This document shows, piece by piece, positions 24,396 to 33,440 of a stretch of 64,000 nt of DNA; position 1 is the stretch's first letter; each line of letters starts with the position of its first letter. The notes under the pieces are model-generated. The model saw only the letters and a program-made list of their open reading frames with translations, searched no databases and was not told the origin of the DNA. The stretch covers positions 19,100 to 83,099 of the forward strand of contig DVJQ01000049.1 of assembly GCA_018716625.1 (NCBI GenBank), in the 5' to 3' direction. This stretch comes from Candidatus Galligastranaerophilus intestinavium (GTDB lineage Bacteria; Cyanobacteriota; Vampirovibrionia; Gastranaerophilales; Gastranaerophilaceae). Made by a program: the position numbers and the translations under genes.

Positions 24396-25349
24396 TTAAG
24401 GTAAAAATTCTTTAACAATTATTCCGTTTGCACTCACTTCAATTGGTGTTTGTTTTTTTGAAATAAGGTTTACTGAGGCATTGTTTGTATCAAGCCCCCA
24501 AAGTCCCAGAAATATTTCTTTTTTGTCTTTATCCCAAGCAAAGGCTTCTGTTATAACAATGTTTGGTTTTTCTTTGCTAAAGCCTAAGGGTCTTATATCC
24601 CACCTGTAATTATTTAGCGCAATATGTGAGTTTTTGGCATGGTAATTTTTGATTGTTTCATTTAGTATATCAAACTTTTTTGCGCTCCAATTTGTTTGTT
24701 CTCCTTGCATATAATAAACCCAGACATAGCTTTGGTATATCCCCCTAACACCTGAACCTATTTTTTCTTTTACAAGGAGCATGTCTGATTTTTTTGAAAA
24801 GTCGACGATTGTAAGGGTTGAAAATAAATTTTCTCTAAACTCTTTTGTACCGCTTGAAATTATTGGGATGTGTCTTGTATTTTGAGTTGTCGTATTTAGT
24901 GCTCTTTGCATGCGAGTTACGCCGCTATTTAGTTTTTGGAGGTATATTTCGCTTGATATTTGATTAAAAGAGGGAGAAAAGTAGTATTCACCATATGCCA
25001 TGTACTTAAAATCCGGCGATATTACTCCTTGGCTTCTCATTTCGAGTTTATTTTTTATTTGAGATATATTTATTTCATTTCCGCCTGCACTGACATTGTA
25101 TTTTACGAATTTTTTTGAAGGAGGAAATTTTGGTTTAAAATCTTTATCTTGGGGTTGTTGATACGGAAAAGTTTTTCTGTCCTCAAGGTTAACATTCTTT
25201 GCCTTTTCTCTCCATTCTTCCCAAGTTTGCACCATTGGTTCGCTTTCTTGTCTGTTTTTGAATGAAAAAGGATTTTTAAACTCAAATGCTTGCGCAAATT
25301 GTTTTGTTGAGAGCAAAAAGACAAAAAGCATTAGAAAAACTTTTTTCAT
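24396..25349 (-). CDS. Secreted protein of unknown function in a two-component operon
   Basis: The 317-aa protein has a signal peptide (MKKVFLMLFVFLLSTKQFAQAF) and a predicted mostly-beta mature part with Trp-rich strands (WVYYMQGEQTNWSAKKFDIL, YRWDIRPLGFSKEKPNIVIT, AFAWDKDKKEIFLGLWGLDT), like a propeller-type or lipocalin-like fold. I know no family. It begins 2 nt after the response regulator stop, so it is very likely cotranscribed with the kinase and regulator and could be an exported sensor, target or accessory of that pathway (inference). Confidence 0.65.
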   Translation of the reverse strand: MKKVFLMLFVFLLSTKQFAQAFEFKNPFSFKNRQESEPMVQTWEEWREKAKNVNLEDRKTFPYQQPQDKDFKPKFPPSKKFVKYNVSAGGNEINISQIKNKLEMRSQGVISPDFKYMAYGEYYFSPSFNQISSEIYLQKLNSGVTRMQRALNTTTQNTRHIPIISSGTKEFRENLFSTLTIVDFSKKSDMLLVKEKIGSGVRGIYQSYVWVYYMQGEQTNWSAKKFDILNETIKNYHAKNSHIALNNYRWDIRPLGFSKEKPNIVITEAFAWDKDKKEIFLGLWGLDTNNASVNLISKKQTPIEVSANGIIVKEFLP

Positions 25350-25351
25350 AT

Positions 25352-26017
25352 TTATACAAGACCTTCTTTAAGGGCTGTTATCGCTGCTTTTGTCCTGTCT
25401 GTGAGGTAGAGTTTTTGTAAAATACTGTGTACATGCGCTTTTGTGGTCGATAAGGATACAACAAGTTTTTGTGCAATTTCCTGGTTTGAAAGTCCATCCA
25501 CAATTAAAGAAAGCACCTCAAGCTCCTTTTTTGTAAGACCGTATTTATTATTTAGACTTTTTGTTTTGTCTTGAGTATTTTCTTTTTGTTCGTTTATACT
25601 GCTTAGGACAACGCGTGCGATTTGAGGATCAAGCCAGCCGGCTTTTTGATTTACCGCTTCAATTGCATTTTTTAGCGTTTTTTCGTCAGACCCTTTCATA
25701 ATATAGCCGTCCGCACCTGCTCTAAGCGCGGCAAAAATATCATCAGAGCTATCTCTTGATGTAAACATAAGTATTGATGAATTAAGTTTTGCTTCTTTAA
25801 TTTTTCTTGTAGCTTCAATACCGTCTATCTTGGGTAAGCCTATATCCATTAAAATTACATCCGGTTTAAGATGTAGTGCAAGGCTAACCCCTTCTTGCCC
25901 GTCTTGCGCTTGTCCTACCAGTTCAAAGTTGGGGGTATTTTCTACAATAATTGCAATACCCATCCTTGCAACCATATGATCTTCAACTATTAAGATTTTT
26001 ATTTTGTTTTCGTTCAT
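25352..26017 (-). CDS. NarL/FixJ-family response regulator
   Basis: The 221-aa protein has a receiver domain (residues 6-125) with the acidic pocket E12/D13, phospho-acceptor Asp58 in DVILMDIGLPKIDG, Thr/Ser in LMFTSRD and Lys in GYIMKGSD, and a LuxR-type HTH domain (about 155-220: LTKKELEVLSLIVDGLSNQE, STTKAHVHSILQKL). It probably activates transcription when phosphorylated by the kinase encoded immediately upstream, whose TGA overlaps its ATG by 4 nt. Target genes unknown; the secreted protein that follows is one candidate. Confidence 0.93.
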   Translation of the reverse strand: MNENKIKILIVEDHMVARMGIAIIVENTPNFELVGQAQDGQEGVSLALHLKPDVILMDIGLPKIDGIEATRKIKEAKLNSSILMFTSRDSSDDIFAALRAGADGYIMKGSDEKTLKNAIEAVNQKAGWLDPQIARVVLSSINEQKENTQDKTKSLNNKYGLTKKELEVLSLIVDGLSNQEIAQKLVVSLSTTKAHVHSILQKLYLTDRTKAAITALKEGLV

Positions 26018-27567
26018 AATAAAACCTTGTCCTCAAGAGCAGCACTTTTAAGACAAAAAGTGAATTTCGAGCCTTTATTCGGTTCGCTTTCAACCCATAT
26101 TGTGCCGTTATGCGCCTCGACTATTCTTCTTGAAAGATATAGCCCTAAACCTGTTGAGCAGGAGCGTTTTTTGCTTGTTCCTTGTGAAAATCTTTTGAAT
26201 AGTTTTTTCTGGTCATCCTGACTAAGTCCGACTCCATTGTCTTTTACGCTTAAAACAAGGTCTTTACCTGTTTTTTTAGCACAGACGTTTATTTTTGTAT
26301 TTTCGCCCCCATGTTTTATTGCGTTGCCCAAAAGGTTTAAAATTACCCTTCTTATCTCATTTTTATCCGCATTTATTTCTATATTATCGCTGTTACAGTC
26401 TATTTCAATATTGCTTCCGTTTTGTTTGAATAAAATATCAAGCTCTTTGATGCAATCTTTAATCAATTCGTTTATTGAAAATCTTGTTTTACACAGAAAT
26501 ATTTTGCCTGCTTCATATCTGTACACCTCAAGTAGCGCATTTGTAAGACCCAGCATATCCTCGTTGCTTTTTTTCATGGCTTCGAGCAGCTCTTTTTGTT
26601 TCTGTGTTGTTTCTCCGAGAGTTCCGTTTAAAATAAAATCTAAACCGCTTATTGCCGCAAGTAAAGGCGTTCTTAAATCATGAGTTAGGGTTGCAATAAA
26701 ATCATCTCTCAGTCTTTCATTTTCTCTTTGGTAAGATACATCTCTTAAAACACCTACAACAAAAGGGTTTGAGCCATCGTTTATTTTTGCAAGACTTATC
26801 TCTACAGGTATTTTAACGTCGTTTTTATAATTTATCAGGCTAAAATCCCTAAGAAAAAGCGGCTCGTTTAGTTTGAACGGGTTTTGTATTCTTTGGTTTT
26901 TTTCATTGATAATCAATTCAAAAAAATTTTTATTTAAAAGCTCTTTTTCTTCAAGACCGAAAAGTTTGCAAGCAGCTTGATTTAGTGATACCAGCAAATT
27001 ATCTTTTTTAAAAGTAACAATTCCGTCCGCGCAGTTTGTGAATATGGCATTCAGTTTTTCCCTACTCTCCCAAAGTTCTTTTGTTCGTTTTTGTACTAAA
27101 CTTTCGAGATTTTTGGAATATTCTTCAAGCTCTGTATTTGCTTTTTTTAATTGTATGATTTTTTCCCTGAGAGCTCTTTTTAAATTTGTTCGCTCTATAG
27201 CGTTTTTTATATTCAAAATTAAATCGTCGTTATTCCAAGGTTTTTCAATATACTTAAATATTCCGACTTCATTTATTGCCTTTATTGCGTTTTCCTTGTC
27301 GGCATAGCCGGTTAAAAGTATTTGAGTTGTTTCTGCCTGCAAGGGTAATTCTTTTATACGGGAGAGAAATTCAATCCCGTCCATTTCAGGCATGATAAAA
27401 TCTGAAATTATAAGCTCGCAAGAGTTGTTTTTCAGATATTCAAGCGCATGTTCAGGATTGTTAAATGTTACCGTATCTCTCAGCCCTTCAAATTTTAAAA
27501 GGGTTGAGAGAGTCTTTGTAACCATAACCTCGTCGTCTACAAGTACAATTTTCCCATTAGTATCCAT
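26014..27567 (-). CDS. Hybrid sensor: receiver-PAS-histidine kinase
   Basis: The 517-aa cytoplasmic protein has an N-terminal receiver (residues 5-125, acceptor Asp in LIISDFIMPEMDG, Lys in KYIEKPW), a coiled coil (130-170), a PAS domain (about 172-285) and a complete kinase module: H-box TLTHDLRTPLLAA, N-box NLLGNAIKHGG, G1 VKDNGVGLS, F-box FKRFSQG, G2 GLGLYLSRRIV. No TM segment exists, so it senses an internal signal or takes phosphate from another kinase. It is coupled to the NarL-type regulator. It is divergent from the 772-aa membrane protein with 188 nt between starts. Confidence 0.93.
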   Translation of the reverse strand: MDTNGKIVLVDDEVMVTKTLSTLLKFEGLRDTVTFNNPEHALEYLKNNSCELIISDFIMPEMDGIEFLSRIKELPLQAETTQILLTGYADKENAIKAINEVGIFKYIEKPWNNDDLILNIKNAIERTNLKRALREKIIQLKKANTELEEYSKNLESLVQKRTKELWESREKLNAIFTNCADGIVTFKKDNLLVSLNQAACKLFGLEEKELLNKNFFELIINEKNQRIQNPFKLNEPLFLRDFSLINYKNDVKIPVEISLAKINDGSNPFVVGVLRDVSYQRENERLRDDFIATLTHDLRTPLLAAISGLDFILNGTLGETTQKQKELLEAMKKSNEDMLGLTNALLEVYRYEAGKIFLCKTRFSINELIKDCIKELDILFKQNGSNIEIDCNSDNIEINADKNEIRRVILNLLGNAIKHGGENTKINVCAKKTGKDLVLSVKDNGVGLSQDDQKKLFKRFSQGTSKKRSCSTGLGLYLSRRIVEAHNGTIWVESEPNKGSKFTFCLKSAALEDKVLL

Positions 27568-27755
27568 ACTTACAGGATAGTTTATTTATTTTCTTATGAC
27601 AAATTTTTTACAAAAATATAAATTTTGTTACATAATGGCAAATTTTATTTCTTACGAGTTTTATAGTTTCAGTTAATGAGAATAAAATTTATAAAATTAC
27701 TTTACAAATGCTTGTTTTTTAAACATTGAGTGTGAAATAATTTTTATAGGTAAAA

Positions 27756-30074
27756 ATGAACCTTACATTGCAAAAAGTAAATACGGGAAAAGTTTATAAA
27801 GACCGTGGATTGTCAAAAGAAACTGCGGTTAGCTCGGCTCCCCAAAATGCAAGTATAATTCCCATTTCTTTTACAGGTTCAGGACTTTTTTCTAAACTCA
27901 CAAAGGACACCACGAGTTTTAGTAACTACAATGCACACAAGATTAAGCTTGATGAAATATTTGGTGATGAGTTTTCAAAAATGGAAGACGAGTTGCTTGA
28001 AATATATCGCAACTTGAATATGAAAAGCAGAATAGTACTTGATGAAACAGGGAAAGTCACTTTTGTTGATGATGGTGTTTTAACAAAACTTTTAAAGAGT
28101 GCATTATATCCGTTTAAAGATTTGTGGCTCGACCTTAGCAGTTGGATGTTAAGAAATCTGGCTAAAGCAAAAAGCGTACCCCCTGTTTCAAACATAGCTC
28201 AAAATGCGCTTAATTCTCCGTTGCTTAAAAAGAGGGCAGATGTAAAAAAAGCTGAAGAACTTTTTTGTATTTTGCAAGGCTCTATGAATGACATAGCAAA
28301 GGAAGAAAAAATATTTTCAAAAATAAAGTCCAACGGTCATCTGGCAGCTGCTGCAAATGAAAATTTGCAAAAATTTGCGGATCACCCTGAAAATGTTTTA
28401 AATAATATAATTCATGCTGCAAGCAGCGTTAAGGGTAACTATAAAACGGCGGACGAGCGTACACTGAACCGTATTTTTACCGGTCTTGTAAGTTCTACCA
28501 TGGCAGGAATTGATTTTTATAATATTTCAAGAATGCAAAATGACAATGATGCACTTGCAAAAAAATCGCAAAGAAAACGTTTCAAACAGGAATCTTCAAG
28601 AATTTTGCTAAGTGCCGGTATGACCTTTCTTTCATTGGGTGCGCTTTCAAAATATGCAAACTCTAATAAATATTTTGCGCTCATGACAATCTCGGGTACG
28701 GCTCTTGTTTCTGAAGTTTTGTCAAGGATTTTTAACCACATGCCGCTAAGACCGCTCAGTCCCGATGAAGCAAGAGATTATTCATACCATAAAGCTGCAA
28801 AAAAACATAAGAACGATAATATAAATGAAAAAGCGCCAAATTCGCAATATTTACTAAATTCTCTACCCTCGGTATTTAGTCAATTTGACACATCTGCAAG
28901 TGAGTCCGGTAAAAATACCGGTTTCAAGGGTATCGGTGAGTCCGGCAAGAAAAATGGCGAGAAAACAAGCAACATTTTAAGTTTTAAAAACGTGTTGAGT
29001 GTGTTTGCTATTTTGCTTGCAGCAGGGCTGGGTGTTTGTTTTGCAAGAAGCAAAAGCAAAACAATTGACGGTTTCTTAAATTCTCTAAAACAAGGTCTTG
29101 ATGATGCATATGGCATGATTACCAAAAAAGACTTTGAAGTTGAGTATGAAAAATATTCAAAAATGCTTGATAAAATTGATAATGAGTATAAAATGCACGG
29201 CTTTGCCCAAAAATTTAGGGATGCGCTTTCAGATACAGAAAAATATACAAGAATAACAAAGAATGTAAACGGTAAGGATGTTGAGTTTGTAAAGGTCGGA
29301 AGGGTTGACAAAAAAGTCGTGTCACCCTTATTTAGGGCAATTACATATCCGTTTAGTTTCATGTGGAGTGCAGTTAGTTTTCCTGCAAGATTTGTCAGAA
29401 GTGCGTTTTTGCATGAGTCGCCAAAAGATATTTCAAAAGTTACATCTGACGATTTGACAAGTCTATACAAAATCTTTGATAACGCTTCAAAAAAAGTCGA
29501 GTCAGGTAAAATGACAAACGCTGAACTTGAGGAGTTTATAAAAAGAAAAATAATTATGGGGGCAGAGAATAAAACAGGTAAATCAACCTATAAAAACTCC
29601 TCGCTTGCAGCTATTTCAAGACCTTTTGTAACCCTTATTGCCAGCTATTTCTTTGTAAATGATTATCGTAACGAGGTGCTTATAACCTCGCATGGCGAAG
29701 ATGTGGAAGGTGCAAATGCAGTTGCTAAAGAGCGTGTTATGCATAAAGTTTCAAACTTTTTCTTCAACTCTTTGCTTATGAACCTGTTTAATACGGTATT
29801 TGAAAAAGCCTACCATGGAAGCCTTTTGGGCGCAGGATTGGTCGCTGCCGCTACTGAATTTACAAATGAAAATTTGATACGTAAGTCAATCGGTGTTCCC
29901 ACAAGAAAAATGACTCGTGATGAAATTATTGAACATGACAGGCAAAACCTTGAACGCGATGATTTTTGGGGTAAGTATTTCCGCTTTATGTCCATGTTGA
30001 CAGGCAAAAAGACTATTTCGCAAAAAGCACAGGATGAAGAAAAGAAAAAGCAGCAAAAGAGCCTCAAGGCATAA
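27756..30074 (+). CDS. Large membrane-associated protein with internally duplicated domain
   Basis: I do not recognise this 772-aa protein. The N-terminus is polar with IPISFTGSG. Two halves share a layout: first a segment LLKSALYPFKDLWLDLSSWM (about 110-130) matched by LFRAITYPFSFMWSAVSFPA (about 525-545), then an amphipathic region ending TMAGIDFYNISR (about 250) matched by ASYFFVNDYRN (about 635), a hydrophobic pair of helices, and a PLRPLSPDEARDY (about 340) end matched by PTRKMTRDEIIEHD (about 720). Hydrophobic segments lie near 280-325, 415-432 and 665-700. It probably acts in or at the membrane. Monocistronic, 60 nt before the phosphoglucomutase-like gene. Confidence 0.65.
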   Translation: MNLTLQKVNTGKVYKDRGLSKETAVSSAPQNASIIPISFTGSGLFSKLTKDTTSFSNYNAHKIKLDEIFGDEFSKMEDELLEIYRNLNMKSRIVLDETGKVTFVDDGVLTKLLKSALYPFKDLWLDLSSWMLRNLAKAKSVPPVSNIAQNALNSPLLKKRADVKKAEELFCILQGSMNDIAKEEKIFSKIKSNGHLAAAANENLQKFADHPENVLNNIIHAASSVKGNYKTADERTLNRIFTGLVSSTMAGIDFYNISRMQNDNDALAKKSQRKRFKQESSRILLSAGMTFLSLGALSKYANSNKYFALMTISGTALVSEVLSRIFNHMPLRPLSPDEARDYSYHKAAKKHKNDNINEKAPNSQYLLNSLPSVFSQFDTSASESGKNTGFKGIGESGKKNGEKTSNILSFKNVLSVFAILLAAGLGVCFARSKSKTIDGFLNSLKQGLDDAYGMITKKDFEVEYEKYSKMLDKIDNEYKMHGFAQKFRDALSDTEKYTRITKNVNGKDVEFVKVGRVDKKVVSPLFRAITYPFSFMWSAVSFPARFVRSAFLHESPKDISKVTSDDLTSLYKIFDNASKKVESGKMTNAELEEFIKRKIIMGAENKTGKSTYKNSSLAAISRPFVTLIASYFFVNDYRNEVLITSHGEDVEGANAVAKERVMHKVSNFFFNSLLMNLFNTVFEKAYHGSLLGAGLVAAATEFTNENLIRKSIGVPTRKMTRDEIIEHDRQNLERDDFWGKYFRFMSMLTGKKTISQKAQDEEKKKQQKSLKA

Positions 30075-30134
30075 AAAAGTTATATTTTTATGTTAAAATA
30101 ATTCCGATACAAAATTGTTACGGAAGGAATAAAA

Positions 30135-32363
30135 ATGAGCAAAGAAAACCCATCACAATTGGAAAAATTGCTGCTTGACGGGGTAGAAAGCAATACGCCC
30201 GAAGATATAAAAACAGATAAAATTTTTGATTATGACAATAAAAATAAATTTACTTTTACTCTTACAAAGGATTTGGTTGAAAAGCTAGAGCTTAGAAAAT
30301 GGTTTGATTCTTATAAAAAAGAGGCTATGGTGTCAACTGCGGGTATTAGAGGGCCACAAAATGTTCTATACCCTCATGATACAAGATTTCCGATTAATAC
30401 AATCGGCATAACCCTTGCTACTCTTGCAAAAGCACTTGTTTTAAAAGAAAAATACCCCAATGATGAGTTAATTAAACTTGTAGGTTGTGAGGTGCGATAT
30501 AATTCAAAAACTTATCTTGATATTATTGCACGTATTCAAAGTGCCCTTGGCATAAGAACTCTAACGCCGCTCAACCGTCAAACAATACCAATCTGGCTGG
30601 CTTCTTTTTTAGCTTTTAAGCTTGATTTGGTCGGTGCGGAATATATAACAAGCTCGCATGGTATAAGCGTAAAAAATGCGACAAAAGACTTAAACAACCA
30701 AGGGTCGCAATTTTTGCCGGATGAAAGTATTGAGTTCGTTAATAAAATTGAAGAAATTCTAAACACCGTTGATAAGGATGGTGAATATAGAATTGACTTT
30801 GAGGCTTCTGAAAATGACCTTATTGATGAAAAAACCATGCAAAAGCTAAACAACGGCATAGATTTGTATGTTGAATATTTAAAAAACGGTGTTGCAAATC
30901 AAAAAAACATAGAACTCATAAAAAATTTCGACAAAAAAATCGTCATTGATGCTGTTGGCGGCGCTGCTTATAACACTTTAAGCAAAATTTTGGAAAAACT
31001 TGGTATACAAAAGAATTTTGACTGGCTAAATACTCAGGAAGATCCGTTCTTTCACTCTATCGGAAAGGACATAAAGGACGGTAAATTCTACGATTGGTCG
31101 CTCGATATAACTGTTGTTGCAAAAAACAAAGAGGGCAGGGAGTATTTCCCTGTTGTTGAGTCTTTAAAATATGACGAAAAATTGAAAAACTATCCGATAG
31201 GTACGGTTTGTCTTGTAACAGACCCTGATCATGACAGGTTGAGCGTTGTTCAAATAGAAGATATTAAAAATAAAGCAAAAGTAAACGCTGTCGGGGTTGA
31301 TACCATTGAGCTTGATAATGAGCGCATTTTGTGTGTCTTTAGTGCAAATCAGGCATTTTTAATGATTATGGACTTTTGGACTCAAATGCTAAAAGAAAGC
31401 GGTGATTTTGATAAGCACAAAAGATTTATCATAAAAACAACCGCGAGCTCAAAGACTTGGGACGAGTGGGCAAAACATAACGGTATTGCTGTCATTAACA
31501 CCCCTGTAGGTTTTAAAGAAATTGCAAATGCGACAAAAAAAATTGAATATCAAATTGAACAGGGTGTTAAAGATATTAAAATAAAAGACATTTTTGCAAA
31601 AACAATTTCTTTGGGTGATTCTCCAAGAATGATTTTTGGCGGTGAAGAATCAGGCGGTATGATTATTGGCGCACAAGAGATTATAAAATCCCTAAACGGA
31701 AGATGTGCGCTTGCCATGAGAGAAAAAAGCGCTACAGAAGCTATTATTGTTACATCTGCGCTTGTTGCAAGTTTGGATGCTTCCCTGTGGGAGCACTTGG
31801 CTCGTGTTTATGACAAAAATAATATAGTTGCAAAATATGACGTAAGGGAAGATATTGCTTATTACAACGAGTCCGAGCCTAATATAGAAAAATTAAAAGA
31901 AGCAAAAAAACTGGGTGAGGGGCTTAGAACAAAAAATGATATCTTTTATCTTGCTCTAGCAATAGGAATGCTTGAGAATAAAATCACCCTTGAAAATGTT
32001 AAAGAGATTTTATCCTCCACATTTAAAAATTTAGATTTTTCAAATTTGTCGGATGTAAAATTTGTTGGCGATGGCACGTATTTTGATTTTACGGACAAGT
32101 TTGTTGAAATTCGACCATCAGGTACCGATGCAAAGACAAAAGCCTATGCCGGAGGAGCAAACAGAGATGAACTTTTTGTATTTGCAAAAACTCTTGGCAA
32201 CTACAGCGGAGATTTGAGCGAGGAATACAAAAAATATCTGAGCGAAGATTATGTAAACAGTGTTAAAGAAAAGTCCCTTGAGGTATATGAAAAATTTGCA
32301 AGAACAGATGAGGACAAAAGAGAATTTAAAATTCCAAACTACAAAGACACATTTTTGAAATAA
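30135..32363 (+). CDS. Phosphoglucomutase/phosphomannomutase superfamily protein, long form
   Basis: The 742-aa protein has the alpha-D-phosphohexomutase pattern but is much longer than usual (450-570). Substrate entry motif VSTAGIRGPQN; active-site serine loop is TSSHGISVKN instead of TASHNP; the metal loop is TDPDHDRLSVV (keeps DxDxDR); the sugar loop is FGGEESGGM; and the phosphate loop is EIRPSGTDAKTKAYAGG. An insertion of about 100 residues follows the serine loop. It probably interconverts hexose-1-P and hexose-6-P, feeding glycogen or envelope sugars. A good ribosome site (GGAAGGA) and a strong terminator bracket it. Confidence 0.82.
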   Translation: MSKENPSQLEKLLLDGVESNTPEDIKTDKIFDYDNKNKFTFTLTKDLVEKLELRKWFDSYKKEAMVSTAGIRGPQNVLYPHDTRFPINTIGITLATLAKALVLKEKYPNDELIKLVGCEVRYNSKTYLDIIARIQSALGIRTLTPLNRQTIPIWLASFLAFKLDLVGAEYITSSHGISVKNATKDLNNQGSQFLPDESIEFVNKIEEILNTVDKDGEYRIDFEASENDLIDEKTMQKLNNGIDLYVEYLKNGVANQKNIELIKNFDKKIVIDAVGGAAYNTLSKILEKLGIQKNFDWLNTQEDPFFHSIGKDIKDGKFYDWSLDITVVAKNKEGREYFPVVESLKYDEKLKNYPIGTVCLVTDPDHDRLSVVQIEDIKNKAKVNAVGVDTIELDNERILCVFSANQAFLMIMDFWTQMLKESGDFDKHKRFIIKTTASSKTWDEWAKHNGIAVINTPVGFKEIANATKKIEYQIEQGVKDIKIKDIFAKTISLGDSPRMIFGGEESGGMIIGAQEIIKSLNGRCALAMREKSATEAIIVTSALVASLDASLWEHLARVYDKNNIVAKYDVREDIAYYNESEPNIEKLKEAKKLGEGLRTKNDIFYLALAIGMLENKITLENVKEILSSTFKNLDFSNLSDVKFVGDGTYFDFTDKFVEIRPSGTDAKTKAYAGGANRDELFVFAKTLGNYSGDLSEEYKKYLSEDYVNSVKEKSLEVYEKFARTDEDKREFKIPNYKDTFLK

Positions 32364-32367
32364 TAAA

Positions 32368-32396
32368 AACGCCTCCTTTTGGAGGCGTTAATTTTT
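32368..32396. terminator. Bidirectional intrinsic terminator
   Basis: Stem AACGCCTCC / GGAGGCGTT with loop TTTT, then AATTTTTT on the plus strand and an A-rich left flank. It separates the mutase gene from the convergent thioredoxin gene. Confidence 0.85.
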
Positions 32397-32719
32397 TATA
32401 AAAGTTTTTCTATATTTGAAATAATTGAAGATTTTGGCATTAAGCCTACCATAATCTCTTTTGCTTCACCGTTTTTAAAGAGTAAAAGGCTTGGCAAACC
32501 GCTTATTTGGTATTCTTTCGCGGTTTTTAGATTTTCATCAGTGTTGATTTTTACAACTTTTAATCTGCCTTCAAATTCCGAAGCAATTTCGTCTAAAAGC
32601 GGGCCCATTTTTCTGCAAGGACCGCACCATGGCGCCCAAAAGTCAACAAGTGTAAGACTTTCGCTCTTTAGAACTTCAGCTTCAAAAGTTGCATCAGTTA
32701 TATCTTTAGCATTACTCAT
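32396..32719 (-). CDS. trxA: Thioredoxin
   Basis: The 107-aa protein is a standard thioredoxin: active site WCGPC with Cys32 and Cys35 in VDFWAPWCGPCRKMGPLLDE, KINTDENLKTAKEYQISGLP with the cis-Pro, and the ending LLFKNGEAKEIMVGLMPKS. It reduces protein disulfides in the cytoplasm with thioredoxin reductase (not in this window). Ribosome site AGGAGAAAA. The nth gene starts divergently, about 48 nt away. Confidence 0.96.
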   Translation of the reverse strand: MSNAKDITDATFEAEVLKSESLTLVDFWAPWCGPCRKMGPLLDEIASEFEGRLKVVKINTDENLKTAKEYQISGLPSLLLFKNGEAKEIMVGLMPKSSIISNIEKLL

Positions 32720-32766
32720 TGTTTGTTTTCTCCTTTTTTACGTATTATAATCACAATTATCATTAT

Positions 32767-33423
32767 ATGCAAGTTGCCAAAATGGATATAGATAATATTA
32801 TAAAAAATTTAAAAAACGATAATAAAACAAATGCCGTAAAAAGAACAGAATTTGTCGAGTTTATGGAGAAGGCGGCCGATCCTTATATTGTTTTGATTTG
32901 TTGTATTTTAAGTTTAAGAACTAACGATAAAACAACTTATCCTGCAGCCATGCGAATGCTTGAGCTTGGCAAAACTCCGCAGGAGATTATGAATATTGAA
33001 TATGAAAAACTGAGCAATGCTATTTATCCTGTGGGGTTTTATCAGAATAAAGCCCGTCAAATTATTGATTTATCAAGAGAAATTGTTGAAAATTATAATT
33101 CAAAAGTTCCTGATACTATTGAGGAGCTTGTTAAGTTTAAGGGTGTCGGCAGGAAAACGGCAAATTTGGTTTTAGCCAAGGGTTTTAACAAACCCGCAAT
33201 ATGTGTGGATGTCCACGTTCATAGAATTTGTAATCGTTTAGGCTATATAAAAACAAAAGACCCGCAAGAAACAGAGTTTGCCCTTAGAGAAAAATTGCCA
33301 AAAAAATATTGGATTGATTTTAACACGCTGCTTGTTACTCATGGGCAAAATATTTGCAAACCTCAAAGACCTTTGTGTGACAAGTGTTCTATAAATAAAT
33401 TTTGCAAACAAATAATAAAATAA
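32767..33423 (+). CDS. nth: Endonuclease III (DNA glycosylase/AP lyase)
   Basis: Nth removes oxidised pyrimidines and cleaves AP sites. The 218-aa protein has the helix-hairpin-helix with catalytic Lys (FKGVGRKTANLVLAK), the catalytic Asp in CVDVHVHRICNRLG, and a [4Fe-4S] cluster with C-x6-C-x2-C-x5-C spacing at the C-terminus (CKPQRPLCDKCSINKFC). The loop SLRTNDK replaces the usual SAQxTD, as in some archaeal-type members. I use the ATG at 32767; an ATG at 32782 is possible, and neither has a Shine-Dalgarno site. Confidence 0.93.
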   Translation: MQVAKMDIDNIIKNLKNDNKTNAVKRTEFVEFMEKAADPYIVLICCILSLRTNDKTTYPAAMRMLELGKTPQEIMNIEYEKLSNAIYPVGFYQNKARQIIDLSREIVENYNSKVPDTIEELVKFKGVGRKTANLVLAKGFNKPAICVDVHVHRICNRLGYIKTKDPQETEFALREKLPKKYWIDFNTLLVTHGQNICKPQRPLCDKCSINKFCKQIIK

Positions 33424-33440
33424 GGGGCATATTGCCCCTT
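33422..33440 (-). terminator. Hairpin between nth and ferritin genes, probable terminator
   Basis: Stem AAGGGGC / GCCCCTT with loop ATATT spans both stop codons. On the minus strand it is followed by a T-rich tract (ATTTTATTATTT), so it best fits termination of the ferritin transcript. Confidence 0.45.

Noticed and set aside
28880..29470. Minus-strand ORF of 196 aa
   Set aside because: Antisense to the 772-aa protein; no start context and a Leu/Ser/Phe-rich shadow composition.
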